From NCBI GenBank assembly GCA_030770545.1, contig JAUCMP010000028.1, positions 11,117,501-11,181,500 on the forward strand: a stretch of 64,000 nt of DNA, given 5' to 3'. Positions 11,595 through 25,400 of the stretch are shown here, one piece after another. Each line of letters opens with the position of its first letter. The stretch's first letter is position 1. A program made the position numbers and the translations under genes. The notes beneath the pieces are model-generated. The model searched no databases. It was not told the DNA's origin and saw only the letters and a program-made list of their open reading frames with translations. The stretch comes from Macropodus opercularis (lineage: Eukaryota > Chordata > Actinopteri > Anabantiformes > Osphronemidae).

Positions 11595-14114
11595 CACAGA
11601 AACTTTATTGCCATTGTTTGCATTAAGAAACAGCAGCTTAAAGCATCACTGAGGCTGGAAACAGTGCGAAAATGCTTAATGGCCTATTCTGTGCATTTCA
11701 GACCAAAAGAACAATACTTTGAACAAAGTGATTTAAATGCATTTTAAAGGTGTTTGCCTGCATCAGGGATGTATTTGGATCATATCTAGCACAAAAACTT
11801 TATTGCCATTGCTTGCATTAAGAAACCGCAGCTTAAAGCATCACTGAGGCTGGAAACAGTGCGAAAACGCTTAGAATGGCCTGTTCTGTGCATTTCAGAC
11901 CTTAATAAAACTACTTTGAACAAAGTGATTTAAATGCATTTTAAAGGTGTTTGCCTGCTTCAGGGATGTATTTGGATCATATCTAGCACAAAAACTTCAT
12001 CGCCATTGCTTGCATTAAGAAACAGCAGCTTAAAGCATCACTGAGGCTGTAAACAGTGCAAAAACGCTTAATGGCCTGTTCTGTGCATTTCAGACCAAAA
12101 GAACACTACTTTGAACAAAGTGATTTAAATGCATTTTAAAGGTGTTTGCCAGCTTCAGGGATGTATTTGGATCATATCTAGCACAAAAACTTTATTGCCA
12201 TTGCTTGCATTAAGATACAGCAGCTTAAAGAAATACTGAGGCTGTAAACAGTGCGAAAACGCTTAGAATGGCCTGTTCTGTGCATTTTAGACCAAAAGAT
12301 CAATACTTTGAACAAAGTGATTTCAATGCATTTTAAAGGTGTTTGCCTGCTTCAGGGATGTATTTGGATCATATCTAGCACAAAAACTTCATCGCCATTG
12401 CTTCCATTGAGAAAAAGCAGCTTAAAGAAATGCTGAGGCTGGAAACAGTGCAAAAACGCTTAATGGCCTGTTCTGTGCATTTCAGACCAAAAGAACAATA
12501 CTTTGAACAAAGTAATTTAAATGCATTTTAAAGGTGATTGCCTTCTTCAGGGATGTATTTGGATCATATCTAGCACAAAAACTTTATTGCCATTGCTTGC
12601 ATTAAGAAACAGCAGCTTAAAGCATCACTGAGGCTGGAAACAGTTGAAGAACGCTTAGAATGGCCTGTTCTGTGCTTTTTTGACCAAAAGAACACTAATT
12701 TGATCAAAGTGATTTCAATGCATTTTAAAGGTGTTTGCCTTCTTCAGGGATGTATTTGGATCATATCTAGCACAGAAACTTTATTACCATTGTTTGCATT
12801 AAGAAACAGCAGCTTAAAGCATCACTGAGGCTGAAAACAGTGCGAAAACGCTTAGAATGGCCTGTTCTGTGCATTTCAGACCAAAAGAACACTACTTTGA
12901 ACAAAGTTATTTAAATGCATTTTAAAGGTGTTTGCCTGCTTCAGGGATGTATTTGGATCATATCTAGCACAAAAACTTTATTGCCATTGCTTGCATTAAG
13001 AAACAGCAGCTTAAAGCATCACTGAGGCTGGAAACATTGCAAAAACGCTTAGAATGGCCTGTTCTGTGCATTTTAGACCTTAATAAAACTACTTTGAACA
13101 AAGTGATTTAAATGCATTTTAAAGGTGTTTGCCTTCTTCAAGGATGTATTTGGATCATATCTAGCACAAAAACTTCATTGCCATTGCTTGCATTAAGATG
13201 CAACAGCTTAAAGAAATACTGAGGCTGGAAACAGTGCAAAAACGCTTAGAATGGCCTGTTCTGTGCATTTCAGACCGAAAGAACACTACTTTGAACAAAG
13301 TGATTTAAATGCATTTTAAAGGTGTTTGCCAGCTTCAGGGATGTATTTGGATCATATCTAGCACAAAAACTTTATTGCCATTGCTTGCATTAAGAAACAG
13401 CTGCTTAAAGCATCACTGAGGCTGTAAACAGTGCAAAAACGCTTAGAATGGCCTGTTCTGTGCATTTCAGACCAAAAGAACACTACTTTAAACAAAGTGA
13501 TTCAAATGCATTTTAAAGGTATTTGCCTTCTTCAGGGATGTATTTGGATCATATCTAGCACAAAAACTTTATTGCCATTGCTTGCATTAGGAAACAGCAG
13601 CTTAAAGAAATACTGAGGCTGGAAACAGTGCGAAAACGCTTAATGGCCTATTCTGTGCATTTCAGACCAAAAGAACAATACTTTGAACAAAGTGATTTAA
13701 ATGCATTTTAAAGGTGTTTGCCTGCATCAGGGATGTATTTGGATCATATCTAGCACAAAAACTTTATTGCCATTGCTTGCATTAAGAAACCGCAGCTTAA
13801 AGCATCACTGAGGCTGGAAACAGTGCGAAAACGCTTAGAATGGCCTGTTCTGTGCATTTCAGACCTTAATAAAACTACTTTGAACAAAGTGATTTAAATG
13901 CATTTTAAAGGTGTTTGCCTGCTTCAGGGATGTATTTGGATCATATCTAGCACAAAAACTTCATCGCCATTGCTTGCATTAAGAAACAGCAGCTTAAAGC
14001 ATCACTGAGGCTGGAAACAGTGCAAAAACGCTTAATGGCCTGTTCTGTGCATTTCAGACCAAAAGAACACTACTTTGAACAAAGTGATTTAAATGCATTT
14101 TAAAGGTGTTTGCC
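11595..14114. repeat. Transition segment between subfamily neighbourhoods
   Basis: Here the CACAGAAAC-rich monomers of the left part give way to types that dominate to the right: GCCTGCATCAGG (11757 and 13721, 10 units apart), AAGAAACCGCAGC, GCTTCCATTGAGAAAAAGC (near 12400), TGCATTTTAGACC and AACATTGC. The first D-type monomer lies at 12641-12720. There is no gene. A block edge inside a monomer is likely somewhere near 11.6-11.7 kb, where a unit starts as the CACAGAAAC type and continues as the GGCCTATTC type. Confidence 0.65.
12641..12720. repeat. D-type diverged monomer segment (first of a scattered set)
   Basis: This half-unit differs from all other subfamilies at many places within 80 bases: CAGTTGAAGAACGC for CAGTGCGAAAACGC, TGCTTTTTTGACC for TGCATTTCAGACC, CTAATTTGATC for CTACTTTGAAC, and GATTTCAATGC for GATTTAAATGC. 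The GTTGAA tag recurs with the full D set at about 14997, 16173, 23046, 24029, 27169, 28152, 29133, 32665, 37964, 45635 and 47993, each in a similar neighbourhood. It recurs with an ordinary right half at 39143, 47010, 49368 and 53300. It looks like an older or separately evolved lineage spread by segmental duplication. Confidence 0.85.
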
Positions 14115-16709
14115 AGCTTCAGGGATGTATTTGGATCATATCTAGCACAAAAACTTTATTGCCATTGCTTGCATTAAGAAACAGCTGCTTAAAGCATCAC
14201 TGAGGCTGTAAACAGTGCAAAAACGCTTAGAATGGCCTGTTCTGTGCATTTCAGACCTTAATAAAACTACTTTGAACAAAGTGATTTAAATGCATTTTAA
14301 AGGTGTTTGCCTGCTTCAGGGATGTATTTGGATCATATCTAGCACAAAAACTTCATCGCCATTGCTTGCATTAAGAAACAGCAGCTTAAAGCATCACTGA
14401 GGCTGTAAACAGTGCGAAAACGCTTAATGGCCTATTCTGTGCATTTCAGACCAAAAGAACACTACTTTAAACAAAGTGATTCAAATGCATTTTAAAGGTA
14501 TTTGCCTTCTTCAGGGATGTATTTGGATCATATCTAGCACAAAAACTTTATTGCCATTGCTTGCATTAGGAAACAGCAGCTTAAAGAAATACTGAGGCTG
14601 GAAACAGTGCGAAAACGCTTAATGGCCTATTCTGTGCATTTCAGACCAAAAGAACAATACTTTGAACAAAGTGATTTAAATGCATTTTAAAGGTGTTTGC
14701 CTGCTTCAGGGATGTATTTGGATCATATCTAGCACAAAAACTTCATCGCCATTGCTTCCATTGAGAAAAAGCAGCTTAAAGAAATGCTGAGGCTGGAAAC
14801 AGTGCAAAAACGCTTAATGGCCTGTTCTGTGCATTTCAGACCAAAAGAACAATACTTTGAACAAAGTAATTTAAATGCATTTTAAAGGTGATTGCCTTCT
14901 TCAGGGATGTATTTGGATCATATCTAGCACAAAAACTTTATTGCCATTGCTTGCATTAAGAAACAGCAGCTTAAAGCATCACTGAGGCTGGAAACAGTTG
15001 AAGAACGCTTTGAATGGCCTGTTCTGTGCTTTTTTGACCAAAAGAACACTAATTTGATCAAAGTGATTTCAATGCATTTTAAAGGTGTTTGCCTTCTTCA
15101 GGGATGTATTTGGATCATATCTAGCACAGAAACTTTATTACCATTGTTTGCATTAAGAAACAGCAGCTTAAAGCATCACTGAGGCTGAAAACAGTGCGAA
15201 AACGCTTAGAATGGCCTGTTCTGTGCATTTCAGACCAAAAGAACACTACTTTGAACAAAGTTATTTAAATGCATTTTAAAGGTGTTTGCCTGCTTCAGGG
15301 ATGTATTTGGATCATATCTAGCACAAAAACTTTATTGCCATTGCTTGCATTAAGAAACAGCTGCTTAAAGCATCACTGAGGCTGTAAACAGTGCAAAAAC
15401 GCTTAGAATGGCCTGTTCTGTGCATTTCAGACCTTAATAAAACTACTTTGAACAAAGTGATTTAAATGCATTTTAAAGGTGTTTGCCTGCTTCAGGGATG
15501 TATTTGGATCATATCTAGCACAAAAACTTCATCGCCATTGCTTGCATTAAGAAACAGCAGCTTAAAGCATCACTGAGGCTGTAAACAGTGCGAAAACGCT
15601 TAATGGCCTATTCTGTGCATTTCAGACCAAAAGAACACTACTTTAAACAAAGTGATTCAAATGCATTTTAAAGGTATTTGCCTTCTTCAGGGATGTATTT
15701 GGATCATATCTAGCACAAAAACTTTATTGCCATTGCTTGCATTAGGAAACAGCAGCTTAAAGAAATACTGAGGCTGGAAACAGTGCGAAAACGCTTAATG
15801 GCCTATTCTGTGCATTTCAGACCAAAAGAACAATACTTTGAACAAAGTGATTTCAATGCATTTTAAAGGTGTTTGCCTGCTTCAGGGATGTATTTGGATC
15901 ATATCTAGCACAAAAACTTCATCGCCATTGCTTCCATTGAGAAAAAGCAGCTTAAAGAAATGCTGAGGCTGGAAACAGTGCAAAAACGCTTAATGGCCTG
16001 TTCTGTGCATTTCAGACCAAAAGAACAATACTTTGAACAAAGTAATTTAAATGCATTTTAAAGGTGATTGCCTTCTTCAGGGATGTATTTGGATCATATC
16101 TAGCACAAAAACTTTATTGCCATTGCTTGCATTAAGAAACAGCAGCTTAAAGCATCACTGAGGCTGGAAACAGTTGAAGAACGCTTTGAATGGCCTGTTC
16201 TGTGCTTTTTTGACCAAAAGAACACTAATTTGATCAAAGTGATTTCAATGCATTTTAAAGGTGTTTGCCTTCTTCAGGGATGTATTTGGATCATATCTAG
16301 CACAGAAACTTTATTACCATTGTTTGCATTAAGAAACAGCAGCTTAAAGCATCACTGAGGCTGAAAACAGTGCGAAAACGCTTAGAATGGCCTGTTCTGT
16401 GCATTTCAGACCAAAAGAACACTACTTTGAACAAAGTGATTTAAATGCATTTTAAAGGTGTTTGCCAGCTTCAGGGATGTATTTGGATCATATCTAGCAC
16501 AAAAACTTTATTGCCATTGCTTGCATTAAGAAACAGCTGCTTAAAGCATCACTGAGGCTGTAAACAGTGCAAAAACGCTTAGAATGGCCTGTTCTGTGCA
16601 TTTCAGACCTTAATAAAACTACTTTGAACAAAGTGATTTAAATGCATTTTAAAGGTGTTTGCCTGCTTCAGGGATGTATTTGGATCATATCTAGCACAAA
16701 AACTTCATT
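14115..16709. repeat. Six-monomer tandem duplication, 1176 bp unit
   Basis: Sequence from about 14115 to 15533 matches 15291 to 16709 at a constant offset of 1176. Shared tags are ACAGCTGCTT (14181, 15357, 16533), ACTTTAAACAAAG (14464, 15640) and the D-type unit with the private change GAACGCTTTGAATGG (14997, 16173), where other D copies read GCTTAGAATGG. Small differences are GATTTAAATGC against GATTTCAATGC at 14671/15847. The unit is thus present about 2.2 times. Confidence 0.85.
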
Positions 16710-17116
16710 GCCATTGCTTGCATTAAGAAACAGCTGCTTAAAGCATCACTGAGGCTGTAAACAGTGCAAAAACGCTTAGAATGGCCTGTTCTGTGCATTT
16801 CAGACCTTAATAAAACTACTTTGAACAAAGTGATTTAAATGCATTTTAAAGGTGTTTGCCTGCTTCAGGGATGTATTTGGATCATATCTAGCACAAAAAC
16901 TTCATCGCCATTGCTTGCATTAAGAAACAGCAGCTTAAAGCATCACTGAGGCTGTAAACAGTGCGAAAACGCTTAATGGCCTGTTCTGTGCATTTCAGAC
17001 CGAAAGAACACTACTTTGAACAAAGTGATTTAAATGCATTTTAAAGGTGTTTGCCAGCTTCAGGGATGTATTTGGATCATATCTAGCACAAAAACTTTAT
17101 TGCCATTGCTTGCATT

Positions 17117-18101
17117 AAGAAACAGCTGCTTAAAGCATCACTGAGGCTGTAAACAGTGCAAAAACGCTTAGAATGGCCTGTTCTGTGCATTTCAGACCTT
17201 AATAAAACTACTTTGAACAAAGTGATTTAAATGCATTTTAAAGGTGTTTGCCTGCTTCAGGGATGTATTTGGATCATATCTAGCACAAAAACTTCATCGC
17301 CATTGCTTGCATTAAGAAACAGCAGCTTAAAGCATCACTGAGGCTGTAAACAGTGCGAAAACGCTTAATGGCCTATTCTGTGCATTTCAGACCTTAATAA
17401 AACTACTTTGAACAAAGTGATTTAAATGCATTTTAAAGGTGTTTGCCTGCTTCAGGGATGTATTTGGATCATATCTAGCACAAAAACTTCATCGCCATTG
17501 CTTGCATTAAGAAACAGCAGCTTAAAGCATAACTGAGGCTGTAAACAGTGCGAAAACGCTTAGAATGGCCTGTTCTGTGCATTTTAGACCAAAAGATCAA
17601 TACTTTGAACAAAGTGATTTAAATGCATTTTAAAGGTGTTTGCCTTCTTCAAGGATGTATTTGGATCATATCTAGCACAAAAACTTCATTGCCATTGCTT
17701 GCATTAAGATGCAACAGCTTAAAGAAATACTGAGGCTGGAAACAGTGCAAAAACGCTTAGAATGGCCTGTTCTGTGCATTTTAGACCTTAATAAAACTAC
17801 TTTGAACAAAGTGATTTAAATGCATTTTAAAGGTGTTTGCCTTCTTCAAGGATGTATTTGGATCATATCTAGCACAAAAACTTCATTGCCATTGCTTGCA
17901 TTAAGATGCAACAGCTTAAAGAAATACTGAGGCTGGAAACAGTGCAAAAACGCTTAGAATGGCCTGTTCTGTGCATTTCAGACCAAAAGAACACTACTTT
18001 GAACAAAGTGATTTAAATGCATTTTAAAGGTGTTTGCCAGCTTCAGGGATGTATTTGGATCATATCTAGCACAAAAACTTTATTGCCATTGCTTGCATTA
18101 A
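17117..18101. repeat. Duplicated five-monomer block, left copy
   Basis: Matches 18494-19478 at offset 1377 (seven units). The shared tag GCATAACTGAGG is at 17527 and 18904, followed in both by TGCATTTTAGACC with AAAAGATCAATAC and then two AAGATGCAACAGC monomers with TTCAAGGATG. The block is five units long but the copies are seven units apart, so two further monomers (about 18102-18493) separate them. That spacer carries the ACTTTAAACAAAG type and CATTGCCGTTGC-like changes (TTGCCGTTGC near 18478). Confidence 0.8.
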
Positions 18102-18493
18102 GATGCAACAGCTTAAAGAAATACTGAGGCTGGAAACAGTGCAAAAACGCTTAGAATGGCCTGTTCTGTGCATTTCAGACCAAAAGAACACTACTTTGAA
18201 CAAAGTGATTTAAATGCATTTTAAAGGTGTTTGCCAGCTTCAGGGATGTATTTGGATCATATCTAGCACAAAAACTTTATTGCCATTGCTTGCATTAAGA
18301 AACAGCTGCTTAAAGCATCACTGAGGCTGTAAACAGTGCAAAAACGCTTAGAATGGCCTGTTCTGTGCATTTCAGACCAAAAGAACACTACTTTAAACAA
18401 AGTGATTCAAATGCATTTTAAAGGTATTTGCCTTCTTCAGGGATGTATTTGGATCATATCTAGCACAAAAACTTTATTGCCGTTGCTTGCATT

Positions 18494-19478
18494 AGGAAAC
18501 AGCTGCTTAAAGCATCACTGAGGCTGTAAACAGTGCAAAAACGCTTAGAATGGCCTGTTCTGTGCATTTCAGACCTTAATAAAACTACTTTGAACAAAGT
18601 GATTTAAATGCATTTTAAAGGTGTTTGCCTGCTTCAGGGATGTATTTGGATCATATCTAGCACAAAAACTTCATCGCCATTGCTTGCATTAAGAAACAGC
18701 AGCTTAAAGCATCACTGAGGCTGTAAACAGTGCGAAAACGCTTAATGGCCTATTCTGTGCATTTCAGACCTTAATAAAACTACTTTGAACAAAGTGATTT
18801 AAATGCATTTTAAAGGTGTTTGCCTGCTTCAGGGATGTATTTGGATCATATCTAGCACAAAAACTTCATCGCCATTGCTTGCATTAAGAAACAGCAGCTT
18901 AAAGCATAACTGAGGCTGTAAACAGTGCGAAAACGCTTAGAATGGCCTGTTCTGTGCATTTTAGACCAAAAGATCAATACTTTGAACAAAGTGATTTAAA
19001 TGCATTTTAAAGGTGTTTGCCTTCTTCAAGGATGTATTTGGATCATATCTAGCACAAAAACTTCATTGCCATTGCTTGCATTAAGATGCAACAGCTTAAA
19101 GAAATACTGAGGCTGGAAACAGTGCAAAAACGCTTAGAATGGCCTGTTCTGTGCATTTTAGACCTTAATAAAACTACTTTGAACAATGTGATTTAAATGC
19201 ATTTTAAAGGTGTTTGCCTTCTTCAAGGATGTATTTGGATCATATCTAGCACAAAAACTTCATTGCCATTGCTTGCATTAAGATGCAACAGCTTAAAGAA
19301 ATACTGAGGCTGGAAACAGTGCAAAAACGCTTAGAATGGCCTGTTCTGTGCATTTCAGACCAAAAGAACACTACTTTGAACAAAGTGATTTAAATGCATT
19401 TTAAAGGTGTTTGCCAGCTTCAGGGATGTATTTGGATCATATCTAGCACAAAAACTTTATTGCCATTGCTTGCATTAA
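18494..19478. repeat. Duplicated five-monomer block, right copy
   Basis: Counterpart of 17117-18101. The one private difference noticed is GAACAATGTG near 19183 where the left copy has GAACAAAGTG. The match ends where the left copy continues with AAGATGCAACAGC and the right with AAGAAACAGCTGC. From about 19480 to 20130 there are ordinary monomers of types seen around 14-16 kb, with no gene. Confidence 0.8.
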
Positions 19479-22400
19479 GAAACAGCTGCTTAAAGCATCA
19501 CTGAGGCTGTAAACAGTGCAAAAACGCTTAGAATGGCCTGTTCTGTGCATTTCAGACCTTAATAAAACTACTTTGAACAAAGTGATTTAAATGCATTTTA
19601 AAGGTGTTTGCCTGCTTCAGGGATGTATTTGGATCATATCTAGCACAAAAACTTCATCGCCATTGCTTGCATTAAGAAACAGCAGCTTAAAGCATCACTG
19701 AGGCTGTAAACAGTGCGAAAACGCTTAATGGCCTATTCTGTGCATTTCAGACCAAAAGAACACTACTTTAAACAAAGTGATTCAAATGCATTTTAAAGGT
19801 ATTTGCCTTCTTCAGGGATGTATTTGGATCATATCTAGCACAAAAACTTTATTGCCATTGCTTGCATTAGGAAACAGCAGCTTAAAGAAATACTGAGGCT
19901 GGAAACAGTGCAAAAACGCTTATTGGCCTGTTCTGTGCATTTCAGACCAAAAGAACACTACTTTGAACAAAGTTATTTAAATGCATTTTAAAGGTGTTTG
20001 CCTTCTTCAGGGATGTATTTGGATCATATCTAGCACAAAAACTTTATTGCCATTGCTTGCATTAAGAAACAGCAGCTTAAAGCATCACTGAGGCTAAAAA
20101 CAGTGCGAAAACGCTTAGAATGGCCTGTTCTGTGCGATTCAGACCTTAATAAAACTACTTTGAACAAAGTGATTTAAATGCATTTTAAAGGTGTTTGCCT
20201 GCTTCGGGGATGTATTTGGATCATATCTAGCACAAAAACTTCATCGCCATTACTTGCATTAAGAAACAGCAGCTTAAAGCATCACTGAGGCTGTAAACAG
20301 TGCGAAAACGCTTAGAATGGCCTGTTCTGTGCATTTTAGACCAAAAGATCAATACTTTGAACAAAGTGATTCAAATGCATTTTAAAGGTGTTTGCCTTCT
20401 TCAAGGATGTATTTGGATCATATCTAGCACAAAAACTTCATCGCCATTGCTTGCATTAAGAAACAGCAGCTTAAAGCATCACTGAGGCTGGAAACATTGC
20501 AAAAACGCTTAGAATGGCCTGTTCTGTGCATTTTAGACCTTAATAAAACTACTTTGAACAAAGTGATTTAAATGCATTTTAAAGGTGTTTGCCTTCTTCA
20601 AGGATGTATTTGGATCATATCTAGCACAAAAACTTCATTGCCATTGCTTGCATTAAGATGCAACAGCTTAAAGAAATACTGAGGCTGGAAACAGTGCAAA
20701 AACGCTTAGAATGGCCTGTTCTGTGCATTTCAGACCAAAAGAACACTACTTTGAACAAAGTGATTTAAATGCATTTTAAAGGTGTTTGCCAGCTTCAGGG
20801 ATGTATTTGGATCATATCTAGCACAAAAACTTTATTGCCATTGCTTGCATTAAGAAACAGCTGCTTAAAGCATCACTGAGGCTGTAAACAGTGCAAAAAC
20901 GCTTAGAATGGCCTGTTCTGTGCATTTCAGACCAAAAGAACACTACTTTAAACAAAGTGATTCAAATGCATTTTAAAGGTATTTGCCTTCTTCAGGGATG
21001 TATTTGGATCATATCTAGCACAAAAACTTTATTGCCGTTGCTTGCATTAGGAAACAGCAGCTTAAAGAAATACTGAGGCTGGAAACAGTGCGAAAACGCT
21101 TAATGGCCTATTCTGTGCATTTAAGACCAAAAGAACAATACTTTGAACAAAGTGATTTAAATGCATTTTAAAGGTGTTTGCCTGCATCAGGGATGTATTT
21201 GGATCATATCTAGCACAAAAACTTTATTGCCATTGCTTGCATTAAGAAACCGCAGCTTAAAGCATCACTGAGGCTGGAAACAGTGCGAAAACGCTTAGAA
21301 TGGCCTGTTCTGTGCATTTCAGACCTTAATAAAACTACTTTGAACAAAGTGATTTAAATGCATTTTAAAGGTGTTTGCCTGCTTCAGGGATGTATTTGGA
21401 TCATATCTAGCACAAAAACTTCATCGCCATTGCTTGCATTAAGAAACAGCAGCTTAAAGCATCACTGAGGCTGGAAACAGTGCAAAAACGCTTAATGGCC
21501 TGTTCTGTGCATTTCAGACCAAAAGAACACTACTTTGAACAAAGTGATTTAAATGCATTTTAAAGGTGTTTGCCAGCTTCAGGGATGTATTTGGATCATA
21601 TCTAGCACAAAAACTTTATTGCCATTGCTTGCATTAAGAAACAGCTGCTTAAAGCATCACTGAGGCTGTAAACAGTGCAAAAACGCTTAGAATGGCCTGT
21701 TCTGTGCATTTCAGACCTTAATAAAACTACTTTGAACAAAGTGATTTAAATGCATTTTAAAGGTGTTTGCCTGCTTCAGGGATGTATTTGGATCATATCT
21801 AGCACAAAAACTTCATCGCCATTGCTTGCATTAAGAAACAGCAGCTTAAAGCATCACTGAGGCTGCAAACAGTGCGAAAACGCTTAATGGCCTATTCTGT
21901 GCATTTCAGACCAAAAGAACACTACTTTAAACAAAGTGATTCAAATGCATTTTAAAGGTATTTGCCTTCTTCAGGGATGTATTTGGATCATATCTAGCAC
22001 AAAAACTTTATTGCCATTGCTTGCATTAGGAAACAGCAGCTTAAAGAAATACTGAGGCTGGAAACAGTGCGAAAACGCTTAATGGCCTATTCTGTGCATT
22101 TCAGACCAAAAGAACAATACTTTGAACAAAGTGATTTAAATGCATTTTAAAGGTGTTTGCCTGCATCAGGGATGTATTTGGATCATATCTAGCACAAAAA
22201 CTTTATTGCCATTGCTTGCATTAAGAAACCGCAGCTTAAAGCATCACTGAGGCTGGAAACAGTGCGAAAACGCTTAGAATGGCCTGTTCTGTGCATTTCA
22301 GACCTTAATAAAACTACTTTGAACAAAGTGATTTAAATGCATTTTAAAGGTGTTTGCCTGCTTCAGGGATGTATTTGGATCATATCTAGCACAAAAACTT

Positions 22401-25400
22401 CATCGCCATTGCTTGCATTAAGAAACAGCAGCTTAAAGCATCACTGAGGCTGGAAACAGTGCAAAAACGCTTAATGGCCTGTTCTGTGCATTTCAGACCA
22501 AAAGAACACTACTTTGAACAAAGTGATTTAAATGCATTTTAAAGATGTTTGCCAGCTTCAGGGATGTATTTGGATCATATCTAGCACAAAAACTTTATTG
22601 CCATTGCTTGCATTAAGAAACAGCAGCTTAAAGCATAACTGAGGCTGTAAACAGTGCGAAAACGCTTAGAATGGCCTGTTCTGTGCATTTTAGACCAAAA
22701 GATCAATACTTTGAACAAAGTGATTTAAATGCATTTTAAAGGTGTTTGCCTGCTTCAGGGATGTATTTGGATCATATCTAGCACAAAAACTTCATCGCCA
22801 TTGCTTCCATTGAGAAAAAGCAGCTTAAAGAAATGCTGAGGCTGGAAACAGTGCAAAAACGCTTAATGGCCTGTTCTGTGCATTTCAGACCAAAAGAACA
22901 ATACTTTGAACAAAGTAATTTAAATGCATTTTAAAGGTGATTGCCTTCTTCAGGGATGTATTTGGATCATATCTAGCACAAAAACTTTATTGCCATTGCT
23001 TGCATTAAGAAACAGCAGCTTAAAGCATCACTGAGGCTGGAAACAGTTGAAGAACGCTTAGAATGGCCTGTTCTGTGCTTTTTTGACCAAAAGAACACTA
23101 ATTTGATCAAAGTGATTTCAATGCATTTTAAAGGTGTTTGCCTTCTTCAGGGATGTATTTGGATCATATCTAGCACAGAAACTTTATTACCATTGTTTGC
23201 ATTAAGAAACAGCAGCTTAAAGCATCACTGAGGCTGAAAACAGTGCGAAAACGCTTAGAATGGCCTGTTCTGTGCATTTCAGACCAAAAGAACACTACTT
23301 TGAACAAAGTTATTTAAATGCATTTTAAAGGTGTTTGCCTGCTTCAGGGATGTATTTGGATCATATCTAGCACAAAAACTTTATTGCCATTGCTTGCATT
23401 AAGAAACAGCAGCTTAAAGCATCACTGAGGCTGGAAACATTGCAAAAACGCTTAGAATGGCCTGTTCTGTGCATTTTAGACCTTAATAAAACTACTTTGA
23501 ACAAAGTGATTTAAATGCATTTTAAAGGTGTTTGCCTTCTTCAAGGATGTATTTGGATCATATCTAGCACAAAAACTTCATTGCCATTGCTTGCATTAAG
23601 ATGCAACAGCTTAAAGAAATACTGAGGCTGGAAACAGTGCAAAAACGCTTAGAATGGCCTGTTCTGTGCATTTTAGACCAAAAGATCAATACTTTGAACA
23701 AAGTGATTTAAATGCATTTTAAAGGTGTTTGCCTGCTTCAGGGATGTATTTGGATCATATCTAGCACAAAAACTTCATCGCCATTGCTTCCATTGAGAAA
23801 AAGCAGCTTAAAGAAATGCTGAGGCTGGAAACAGTGCAAAAACGCTTAATGGCCTGTTCTGTGCATTTCAGACCAAAAGAACAATACTTTGAACAAAGTA
23901 ATTTAAATGCATTTTAAAGGTGATTGCCTTCTTCAGGGATGTATTTGGATCATATCTAGCACAAAAACTTTATTGCCATTGCTTGCATTAAGAAACAGCA
24001 GCTTAAAGCATCACTGAGGCTGGAAACAGTTGAAAAACGCTTAGAATGGCCTGTTCTGTGCTTTTTTGACCAAAAGAACACTAATTTGATCAAAGTGATT
24101 TCAATGCATTTTAAAGGTGTTTGCCAGCTTCAGGGATGTATTTGGATCATATCTAGCACAAAAACTTCATTGCCATTGCTTGCATTAAGAAAAAGCAGCT
24201 TAAAGCATCACTGAGGCTGGAAACAGTGCAAAAACGCTTAATGGCCTGTTCTGTGCATTTCAGACCAAAAGAACACTACTTTGAACAAAGTGATTTAAAT
24301 GCATTTTAAAGGTGTTTGCCAGCTTCAGGGATGTATTTGGATCATATCTAGCACAAAAACTTTATTGCCATTGCTTGCATTAAGAAACAGCAGCTTAAAG
24401 CATAACTGAGGCTGTAAACAGTGCGAAAACGCTTAGAATGGCCTGTTCTGTGCATTTTAGACCAAAAGATCAATACTTTGAACAAAGTGATTTAAATGCA
24501 TTTTAAAGGTGTTTGCCTGCTTCAGGGATGTATTTGGATCATATCTAGCACAAAAACTTCATCGCCATTGCTTCCATTGAGAAAAAGCAGCTTAAAGAAA
24601 TACTGAGGCAGAAAACAGTGCAAAAACGCTTAATGGCCTGTTCTGTGCATTTCAGACCAAAAGAACACTACTTTGAACAAAGTTATTTAAATGCATTTTA
24701 AAGGTGTTTGCCTGCTTCAGGGATGTATTTGGATCATATCTAGCACAAAAACTTTATTGCCATTGCTTGCATTAAGAAACAGCAGCTTAAAGCATCACTG
24801 AGGCTGGAAACATTGCAAAAACGCTTAGAATGGCCTGTTCTGTGCATTTTAGACCTTAATAAAACTACTTTGAACAAAGTGATTTAAATGCATTTTAAAG
24901 GTGTTTGCCTTCTTCAAGGATGTATTTGGATCATATCTAGCACAAAAACTTCATTGCCATTGCTTGCATTAAGATGCATCAGCTTAAAGCATCACTGAGG
25001 CTGTAAACAGTGCGAAAACGCTTAGAATGGCCTGTTCTGTGCGATTCAGACCTTAATAAAACTACTTTGAACAAAGTGATTTAAATGCATTTTAAAGGTG
25101 TTTGCCTGCTTCGGGGATGTATTTGGATCATATCTAGCACAAAAACTTCATCGCCATTACTTGCATTAAGAAACAGCAGCTTAAAGCATCACTGAGGCTG
25201 TAAACAGTGCGAAAACGCTTAGAATGGCCTGTTCTGTGCATTTTAGACCAAAAGATCAATACTTTGAACAAAGTGATTCAAATGCATTTTAAAGGTGTTT
25301 GCCTTCTTCAAGGATGTATTTGGATCATATCTAGCACAAAAACTTCATCGCCATTGCTTGCATTAAGAAACAGCAGCTTAAAGCATCACTGAGGCTGGAA

